Shown here in pieces: positions 61,401 through 64,000 of a DNA stretch of 64,000 nt. The number at the start of each line of letters is the position of its first letter. The stretch's first letter is position 1. The notes beneath the pieces were generated by a model. That model was given only the letters and a program-made list of their open reading frames with translations. It made no database searches and had not been told where the DNA came from. The position numbers and the translations under genes were made by a program. The stretch is from Linyphia triangularis (taxonomy: Eukaryota > Arthropoda > Arachnida > Araneae > Linyphiidae): assembly GCA_963978545.1 (NCBI GenBank), contig OZ021725.1, positions 90,507,305 through 90,571,304 on the forward strand, given 5' to 3'.

Positions 61401-63695
61401 GGTGGCAGCAACGTGATGTAAATTTAGAGTAGGTGGGTGTCGATCAAGTGTAACAGAGCATGACATGGGGAAAGGAATTTTGCATATCATAATTTATGTA
61501 CATCCCCATATATCTCACATTATTTAGATACTTGTTATCCTGATAACAATGTATGCTAACGGGGAGTCCAACTCGGGACTCCTAGATCAGTAGACAGGGG
61601 TGTTGACCACTAGACAAAAGAGATCTCTGGTGTCTAGGTGTTGTATCTGTTATTTGTACACACAAGACCACCACATAGCCCCTTCCCTGTGAGTCACAAA
61701 GGGGGCAAACGATTGAGTTGCTTGTGTGTGAGTTAAGTGCATTGCGTGAGAGTGTGGCAGTGAGTCATCAGAGGTTGCTTGGTGAGTTGGTAGTGTAGAG
61801 GTCGTGCAGTATTTTCAGAAGGCGCCGATAGATGGCAGCATGATTCAGTTGTCTAGTAGTCATCAATGTAGTGATGTGTGTTGACGAGGAGTCGAACTCG
61901 GGACCCCTAGATCAGTAGACAGGTGCGTTAATCACTAGACAAAAGAGATCTCTGGTGTCTAGGTGTTGTATCTGTTATTTGTACACGAGACCACCACAAA
62001 TGTATTAAAAAATAAACTACAATGCGTATACTGCCTTTTGTGTTCCCCCTATTTCTCTCAACTTGGACTCTCTCAAGGACTTTGCAGATCACATTGAGTT
62101 CTTAATTCATAATTTTTGTTTTTTGAACAAAATTTCATTTCAACTATCCATGGAATCTTGCTATTTTTATTTAATATAACAAAATAAAAATTAAATCATG
62201 AGCACTGATTGATGTTAATCCAACATAGCACATCCTAGTATAATTAATCTTAAATTGTATTACTTTAAGCAAATTTTAGTTTTCTTTCAACAGATTTGTA
62301 GGAAACTTTTTGTTAATTTTATTTTACTTTATTATTCTTTTTGGAAGAATTTCATTTTAGAACTTTCCTTGTTAAACATTTCCTTTACCTTTTGTTCACC
62401 CCCCCAGGGGCTCACTTCGGTGAGTACGGGTATGGCGATCCCGGGGAGCCTGAACCTCGCAGGAGATGGGGGAGCGGTGGTCAGTCTCCCTAGCAAATTT
62501 GGGAGCTCTGCTTATTCCCCGCACTCCTGCGGACATTAATCGAATCATGCCCCTATCTGAGGGTAGCTCTGTAGTTGCCGTCACTGGGGGGCAGAGCGGG
62601 GCAGATTGCTGGGATCCCTTCGGGATGTTGGCTTTTTGCTACTCTCAAAGTGGGCGGGCAATGCTGTCGTTTACGCTACTGCCGTCATCATGTTTCTGCA
62701 GTTGTATACCCCCAAACGAGGGTGGGCCGATAACCTTCCGGTTACCTTTTGCTCACAGGGAGGCAGTCTTTGAGGACAAGGCTCAAGGGAAAAGAATTCT
62801 GTGTTTAAGACATTTGTTTTTTGACTTTTTACGCCTTTATCGGATTTTTACTGGAATTTCAAAGGTTTCGTTTTTCGGCAATTGCTGAAAAATAAAAAAT
62901 TTCCAGTGACAGCTACCTTGTGCACATGCACCAACCTTAATGACAGATCCTATGACCACCAATAACCAGAGTTGAATATCATAGGTCAATCTTTTCAGAA
63001 GTTACGCTGACCACAGATGGACACATATTTTTTATACCACTTTTTTTAGCTCTGTATATTCCAAAACATGTAAAAAAGTTTTTAAAAAAATTTACCAATA
63101 GTAATACTTTAATTACCTTATGTTAACATATGGATAATTGAAAATAGAAAATATGTATGTTATATAAATGTATGAACCATACATATGAGGAGGAACAATT
63201 AACTGTAATTATTAAGTATACTAATAATAAATCTAAATTAATTTGAGGTTGTTCTTTGAACATTATTTCTTTAGTGTATGTTCTATTTGATCACAGTATC
63301 TACACATCTGGAAAAGTGCAGACATTTTTTAAATAAAAATTTACCGTAAAATCAGAGAATTTTCTGAAATCTCTCGGGGAATTATCAGGAAATTTTTTTC
63401 CTTGAATTTGTGGCCACCCTTTTATATTTATTTACAAGTTCATAATTCTCTGAATAGAGAAAAATAGTTTCTCTAGATTAACAACTAGATTTTTGTAGTG
63501 TTAGTATAGATTTGTATTTTATTATGGTGCATTATGAAATTATGTTCTGTAGGCTTTTAGATCCTAAAGAAATTGCTCAGTTGGATCAATACAAAATGGT
63601 TTATGCTGATGTTCTGTACAGATGGAATTTACTTGAGCAAAGAGCTCAAGTATTGAAAACACTGTCAACTTCGGCAGAGAAACACAAGGGTGTTG
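39738..63695 (+). CDS. WDR59: WDR59, GATOR2 complex subunit (partial; 23 coding exons in window)
   Basis: WDR59 is a subunit of GATOR2 (with MIOS, WDR24, SEH1L and SEC13), which promotes mTORC1 activation at the lysosome by opposing GATOR1; this role is known for the family. Joining 23 exons with GT-AG introns and consistent phases gives about 885 codons that follow animal WDR59 colinearly. The order is a WD40 propeller (exons 1-10), a low-complexity Ser/Thr/Pro linker (exon 11), an RWD domain with the YPNNIPPSFQF motif (exons 12-13), then PFPRTSGARFCG (exon 14), PRSLSALSAY and VSISSFY (exon 15), VQVWSLA and HPFGR (exons 17-18), and LLDP plus VLYRWNLLEQRAQVLK (exon 23). From memory human WDR59 is about 970 residues, so roughly 20 N-terminal and 100 C-terminal residues are missing. 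The first coding exon was not found upstream and the zinc/RING exons lie beyond the right edge. No frameshift or internal stop was seen, so the gene looks functional. Confidence 0.95.
40050..40120 (+). repeat. Short dispersed repeat related to 30886-30950
   Basis: Counterpart of the repeat at 30886, lying in the intron between coding exons 1 and 2. Confidence 0.35.
40247..40376 (+). CDS. WDR59: WDR59 coding exon 2
   Basis: Acceptor TGCAG, donor GTAATT. Reads RRHMGIVNLDRP then SKWDVTTAEWSPH, matching the first WD40 blades; ends in phase 0 at a GCA codon. Confidence 0.94.
41695..41780 (+). CDS. WDR59: WDR59 coding exon 3
   Basis: Acceptor TTTAACAG, donor GTAACA. Encodes CNQRAELYSWENSEVK and KAHTRAI, a blade ending in the His-Thr-Arg of the WD40 'GH' position; the codon for Ser is split into the next exon. 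Confidence 0.94.
41861..41941 (+). CDS. WDR59: WDR59 coding exon 4
   Basis: Acceptor TCTTTTAG, donor GTAACC. Encodes DLNWSIFDSHIVATASIDTY then IYLWDI, a classic WD40 blade end; a split Arg codon continues into exon 5. Confidence 0.95.
42463..42500 (+). CDS. WDR59: WDR59 coding exon 5 (38-nt exon)
   Basis: A short exon between acceptor TTTCTAG and a perfect GTAAGT donor. Encodes DTRKPSISLFAV, which matches the conserved DTRKP loop of the family, and splits an Ala codon with exon 6. Confidence 0.93.
42585..42673 (+). CDS. WDR59: WDR59 coding exon 6
   Basis: Acceptor CCTTCAG, donor GTAAGG. Encodes GASQVKWNKLQSHLIATSH and EGDIRLWDIR, a WD40 blade with the Asp-His-Ser-Trp type structural tetrad; ends in phase 0. 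Confidence 0.95.
42757..42873 (+). CDS. WDR59: WDR59 coding exon 7
   Basis: Acceptor TTTCTAG, donor GTAAAG. Encodes 39 codons including AHLNKIHNIDWCPHNE and LATSSQDCTVK, nearly identical in pattern to vertebrate WDR59. Confidence 0.95.
42997..43074 (+). CDS. WDR59: WDR59 coding exon 8
   Basis: Acceptor TCTTTCAG, donor GTATTA. Encodes FWDVTIPLKMEESLQVPCPV then WRAQYT, phase 0 at both ends. The donor is weaker than its neighbours, but the protein continues cleanly with PFGYGLVTV in exon 9. Confidence 0.93.
43216..43221 (-). terminator. AATAAA polyadenylation signal in the HSE-bearing repeat
   Basis: Minus-strand AATAAA lies about 60 nt downstream of the TATA box, a short R-U5-like distance. 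The hexamer alone is common in AT-rich DNA, so this rests on its position. Confidence 0.35.
43280..43289 (-). promoter_or_regulatory. TATA box of the HSE-bearing repeat
   Basis: Minus-strand TATATATAAG sits about 10 nt downstream of the proximal HSE and about 25-30 nt upstream of a TCAGTC initiator-like sequence (43253-43258). It would drive transcription antisense to WDR59. Confidence 0.45.
43299..43323. promoter_or_regulatory. Heat-shock element array, proximal (five units)
   Basis: Five alternating units GAA-TTC-GAA-TTC-GAA are spaced 2, 2, 2 and 3 nt apart. This matches the HSF-binding consensus of inverted nGAAn repeats. It lies next to the TATA-like sequence at 43280-43289. Confidence 0.6.
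43352..43374. promoter_or_regulatory. Heat-shock element array, distal (five perfect units)
   Basis: GAACATTCCAGAAG continuing to CTTCTGGAA gives five perfectly spaced alternating GAA/TTC units. This is the arrangement that trimeric HSF binds most strongly in known heat-shock promoters. Confidence 0.65.
44074..44233 (+). CDS. WDR59: WDR59 coding exon 9
   Basis: Acceptor TATTTTTAG, donor GTATGT. Encodes PFGYGLVTVVVPPLRRGD, NSLLLWNMKN and TPVHTFFGHSDVV, a full blade with the family's conserved LRR-SLLLWN and GH elements. Confidence 0.95.
44706..45179. mobile_element. Putative MITE with AGAGGGGTCGCA / AGAGGGTGCAGC ends in WDR59 intron
   Basis: The left end (AGAGGGGTCGCATTCG, then CCCTAAAATTCCT) resembles the inverted right end (AGAGGGTGCAGCAAAT, then AATTTTAGGG). 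The interior is built from degenerate repeats of CCTAAAATTCTTAAAATTTT. Confidence 0.4.
45657..45736 (+). CDS. WDR59: WDR59 coding exon 10 (last propeller strand)
   Basis: Acceptor TCTCTTAG, donor GTAAAT. Encodes SKEFQLVTFAKDNFLRTWVV and DSHLQK, closing the WD40 propeller; phase 0 at the 3' end. Confidence 0.94.
46740..47015 (+). CDS. WDR59: WDR59 coding exon 11 (Ser/Thr/Pro linker)
   Basis: Acceptor TTTCTATCAG, donor GTGGGT, 92 codons in phase 0. The first two thirds is acidic then Thr/Pro-rich (ATTTPTTPKPKD) and poorly conserved. The end (LQQEFSLVNLNIPNIAISE) matches the conserved segment that leads into the RWD domain. Confidence 0.93.
48740..48904 (+). CDS. WDR59: WDR59 coding exon 12 (RWD domain, first part)
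   Basis: Acceptor CTAATATAG, donor GTAAAT, 55 codons. Encodes MDADKRTCTVHIINGKYTV and FPTTYPNNIPPSFQFCKG; the YPxxxP motif is typical of RWD domains. The ATG at the exon start is internal, not an initiator. Confidence 0.94.
49693..49788 (+). CDS. WDR59: WDR59 coding exon 13 (RWD domain, end)
   Basis: Acceptor TTCCTTCAG, donor GTAAGT, 32 codons. Encodes VLKMVSNQQVRRNRSCLEPC then LRQVVSTLETLT; CLEPCLRQ is a strong family signature. Confidence 0.95.
50491..50638 (+). CDS. WDR59: WDR59 coding exon 14
   Basis: Acceptor TTTTCTTCAG, donor GTAATT. Encodes a Pro/Gln-rich start and then YGFQDASVPFPRTSGARFCG, the most conserved stretch of the central region. Confidence 0.94.
50695..51752. mobile_element. 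TTAA-flanked transposon remnant (Kolobok- or piggyBac-type) in WDR59 intron
   Basis: TTAA flanks both ends (50691-50694 and 51753-51756). The terminal inverted repeats are GGTAGTAGTCTGGTAACTTG and, inverted, GGTAGTTGTCTGGCAACTTG, differing at two positions. An internal decayed coding stretch is present. Its charged, Arg/Lys-rich C-terminal style suggests a Kolobok-type transposase, but that family call is uncertain. Confidence 0.65.
50954..51160 (+). pseudogene. Decayed transposase C-terminus inside the TTAA element
   Basis: One open stretch reads ETVGVTIGLHSLMYAKLYN, then KTSKVARMSRRAEKIAENEA and YKEIKGIF, stop, then YAPGIDN and a second stop. The Lys/Arg-rich helix followed by a short Gly-containing tail resembles the C-termini of transposases that use TTAA sites. 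No start or catalytic core is present. Confidence 0.4.
52320..52760 (-). repeat. Dispersed hairpin-ended repeat, copy 3
   Basis: Contains GAAAACCTTAATGGTAGGTC, GGTCAATTTGTTTGGGAG, TTATGCTGACCATG, an ACACAGACAGACAT block and CCAAAACGTGGAGAAATGCA. It ends in a degraded palindrome (ATTATCCTATGTGAAAGTAT) and reaches to within about 70 bp of WDR59 exon 15. Confidence 0.6.
52827..53062 (+). CDS. WDR59: WDR59 coding exon 15
   Basis: Acceptor TTCTACTCAG, donor GTGTGT (weak, but the reading frame leaves the conserved protein immediately after it). Encodes MLVVFTRPSHLQRINAP, TPRSLSALSAYLASH and VSISSFYHQDR, colinear with other WDR59 proteins. Confidence 0.92.
53286..54151. mobile_element. Inverted-repeat element, CAGGGTGT...ACACCCTG (866 bp), in WDR59 intron
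   Basis: Begins CAGGGTGTTTCGAAAAGA and ends TCTTTTTATACACCCTG. The ends form a short inverted repeat of the kind seen in many metazoan cut-and-paste elements. No transposase frame was recognised inside. Superfamily unknown. Confidence 0.45.
54433..54566 (+). CDS. WDR59: WDR59 coding exon 16
   Basis: Acceptor TAATGTTTCAG, donor GTAAGT. Encodes a basic KQRKRRSIQDRRSS stretch followed by GAVLIYSISKLMPINYSLA, the start of the helical C-terminal half. The split Val codon joins exon 17. Confidence 0.92.
54669..54750 (+). CDS. WDR59: WDR59 coding exon 17
   Basis: Acceptor AATTGACAG, donor GTAATT. Encodes FGSEDVVSTCSKNATIAAK then EGCRDLVQ; the final DLVQ joins VWSLA in exon 18. Confidence 0.93.
54956..55068 (+). 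CDS. WDR59: WDR59 coding exon 18
   Basis: Acceptor TTTATATAG, donor GTAAAT. Encodes VWSLASLIGNPTSMSS and LSWAQHPFGRETLMS; HPFGR is invariant in the homologues I know. Confidence 0.94.
55427..55454. repeat. Poly-A tract, 28 nt, WDR59 intron
   Basis: Uninterrupted A run between coding exons 18 and 19. Confidence 0.95.
56216..56342 (+). CDS. WDR59: WDR59 coding exon 19
   Basis: Acceptor CTTTTGACAG, donor GTAAGC. Encodes IAHYGNHYDVQTAAMLACIF then a Lys-rich stretch to GSSGNVS; DVQT(L/A)AML matches the family. Ends in phase 0. Confidence 0.93.
56886..56912 (+). CDS. WDR59: WDR59 candidate microexon 20 (27 nt, possibly alternative)
   Basis: A 27-nt segment between an AG (TTTGTAG) and a GTATGT donor reads QMSGKWWLK in phase 0 at both ends. 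It can be included or skipped without a frameshift. The region is variable among WDR59 proteins, so conservation cannot confirm it. Support is the consensus donor and open phase only. Confidence 0.5.
58672..58735 (+). CDS. WDR59: WDR59 coding exon 21
   Basis: Acceptor TTTTTATAG, donor GTATTT. Encodes PGGSPYHTVVPSNNSFEGWS; the closing GW(S/N)I matches the end of the Ser-rich region of vertebrate WDR59. Confidence 0.85.
58782..59455. mobile_element. Putative inverted-repeat element in WDR59 intron
   Basis: ACCTTTATCCGGCGACC at the left is echoed by inverted ACCTTTATCGGCAAGTTC at the right. Further in, AAAACCGGCAT is echoed by inverted ATGCCAGTTTT. The interior is less AT-rich than the intron and codes for nothing recognised. 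Confidence 0.35.
60741..60876 (+). CDS. WDR59: WDR59 coding exon 22
   Basis: Acceptor CCCCCTAAG after a poly-T tract, donor GTAATT. Encodes a hydrophilic, acidic stretch (SVEEYSFFDDHTNRN then DEEREAQEA), the expected charged linker before LLDP. Confidence 0.88.
61554..61675 (-). repeat. 3' terminal repeat of the TRIM-like element
   Basis: Second copy of the terminal repeat. The A-box-like TGTCTAGTGGTCA is retained, while the B-box core has one change (GAGTTGGACTCC), so this copy's internal promoter is probably weaker. The purine tract of the internal region lies immediately upstream in minus orientation (61676-61691). Confidence 0.65.
61879..61998 (-). repeat. 5' terminal repeat of the TRIM-like element, with pol III-type boxes
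   Basis: Minus-strand 5' repeat. It contains TGTCTAGTGATTAACGC (A-box-like, close to the GGTCTAGTGGTTA of tRNA-Glu/Gly genes) and, about 30 nt later, GAGTTCGACTCC (B-box-like, consensus GGTTCGANTCC). Confidence 0.65.
62397..62780. repeat. GC-rich insertion in WDR59 intron, unclassified
   Basis: An abrupt switch from AT-rich intron to about 380 bp of GC-rich sequence begins at CCCCCCCAGGGG. It contains GGCTCACTTCGGTGAG (a small inverted repeat) and GGGATCCCTTCGGGATG. It is directly followed by a copy of the dispersed hairpin-ended repeat. It looks like a transposon piece; the open frames on both strands match nothing I recognise. Confidence 0.45.
62781..63145 (-). repeat. Dispersed hairpin-ended repeat, copy 4
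   Basis: Shares with copies at 20231, 29889 and 52320 the blocks ACCTTAATG...GATCCTATG, AAGTTACGCTGACCACAGA, CCAAAACATG and the terminal ATTACCTTATGTTAACATA palindrome. Minus orientation relative to copies 1 and 2. Confidence 0.6.
63325..63421. repeat. Fragment of an AGGGTGGCCAC-ended repeat
   Basis: Sequence ending in CCTTGAATTTGTGGCCACCCT after runs of TTTTCTGAAATCTCTCGGGG-type motifs looks like the terminus of a short inverted-repeat element related in style to the CAGGGT elements. The other end was not found. Confidence 0.3.
63553..63695 (+). CDS. WDR59: WDR59 coding exon 23 (last in window)
   Basis: Acceptor TTCTGTAG, donor GTGAGA. Encodes LLDPKEIAQLDQYKMVYAD, VLYRWNLLEQRAQVLK and EKHKGV, which directly precede the C-terminal zinc-binding region in homologues. 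That region must be encoded past the right edge. Confidence 0.94.
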
Positions 63696-64000
63696 GTGAG
63701 ATATTTTTTTAAACCAAAATCACTCCTTAATGTTTGATTTTTTTATTTTTTTTTAATTTATTAGAGTAAAAAAATCATAAAAATACAATTTAATGTCCAT
63801 TGTATGAGAAAGTTTTGAAACATTTTTATTTTAATGTTTATTAATAATAGGTTATACCTACGAATAAAACTAAAAATGATTAATGATTATAACATTCAAA
63901 GATATTTTTATTTGTAGAAATCCTTTACTTTATTTTTTTTAAGTTAATATGAAATTACTTATTCAATGAGGAACTTGCACAAGTGAGGAAAATGAATATT

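Larger units (their letters stand above)
61554..61998 (-). mobile_element. TRIM-like miniature LTR element with tRNA-like promoter in its terminal repeats
   Basis: Two direct repeats (61554-61675 and 61879-61998) flank about 200 bp of unique sequence. They differ by about 9 substitutions and one 2-nt indel by hand count. On the minus strand each begins TGTGGTGG and ends in CA. The whole is bounded by AATGTA at 61548-61553 and 61999-62004, a target-site-duplication pattern. A purine-rich tract (minus-strand AGGGAAGGGG) abuts the 3' repeat, as a polypurine tract would. No obvious tRNA primer-binding site is seen after the 5' repeat. Each repeat carries a tRNA-like A box and B box. The alternative is two independently inserted tRNA-derived SINE pieces, but that would not explain the shared flanking hexamer. 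Confidence 0.65.

Noticed and set aside
61554..61998. Functional tRNA genes (two tRNA-like segments on the minus strand)
   Set aside because: The acceptor and anticodon stems do not form; only A-box and B-box regions are tRNA-like, inside a repeated element.
62466..62888. 140-codon ORF in the GC-rich island
   Set aside because: Runs from the GC-rich insertion into the adjacent dispersed repeat and matches nothing known to me.

Overview
The window is strongly AT-rich eukaryotic nuclear DNA with long introns, many poly-A/poly-T tracts and many decayed transposons. It holds one recognisable host gene: most of WDR59, a subunit of GATOR2, the lysosome-associated complex that relays amino-acid sufficiency to mTORC1. 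It runs on the + strand from 39738 to beyond the right edge. I read 23 coding exons (about 885 codons) from the second blade-forming segment near the N-terminus through the WD40 propeller, the RWD domain and most of the conserved C-terminal half. The first coding exon (about 20 residues) was not found, and the last exons (zinc/RING region) lie past position 64000. The protein is close to the animal consensus. Together with the base composition and repeats, this suggests an arthropod, perhaps a chelicerate such as a spider; the assignment to group is inference.

Layout. 1-20 kb: no gene seen. AT-rich background is punctuated by blocks of more balanced composition (about 2.2-2.5, 6.56-7.07, 9.1-9.5, 11.1-11.4, 13.8-14.1, 18.4-18.6, 19.2-19.6 kb, and again 21.1-21.4 kb). 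These have no long conserved ORF and look like conserved non-coding or cis-regulatory DNA. A (TTTA)n microsatellite of about 49 units, a 39-nt near-perfect palindrome and many homopolymers also lie here. 20-31 kb: repeat-rich intergenic DNA with a dispersed hairpin-ended repeat, a TTAA-flanked insertion inside an older repeat, a piggyBac-like MITE, a hAT transposase fragment and a ~130-bp tandem array. 31.4-37.5 kb: an internally deleted hAT transposon with a perfect 8-bp target duplication, then promoter-like DNA with several exact TGACGTCA sites and CCAAT boxes framed by inverted repeats. 38-39.4 kb: two short CAGGGT...ACCCTG elements. 39.7-64 kb: WDR59, whose introns carry more transposons.

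The most interesting non-host structures are in WDR59 introns and lie antisense to the gene. (1) At 61548-62004 there is a 445-bp element with ~121-bp direct terminal repeats that begin TG and end CA on the minus strand, a 6-bp flanking duplication, and a purine tract next to the 3' repeat. Each terminal repeat holds a tRNA-like A box/B box pair. This reads as a miniature LTR retrotransposon with a pol III-type promoter in its LTRs. (2) At 43190-43476 a tRNA-like head is followed by two five-unit heat-shock-element arrays, a TATA box and an AATAAA signal, all in minus orientation. Neither is part of WDR59 function as far as the sequence shows.
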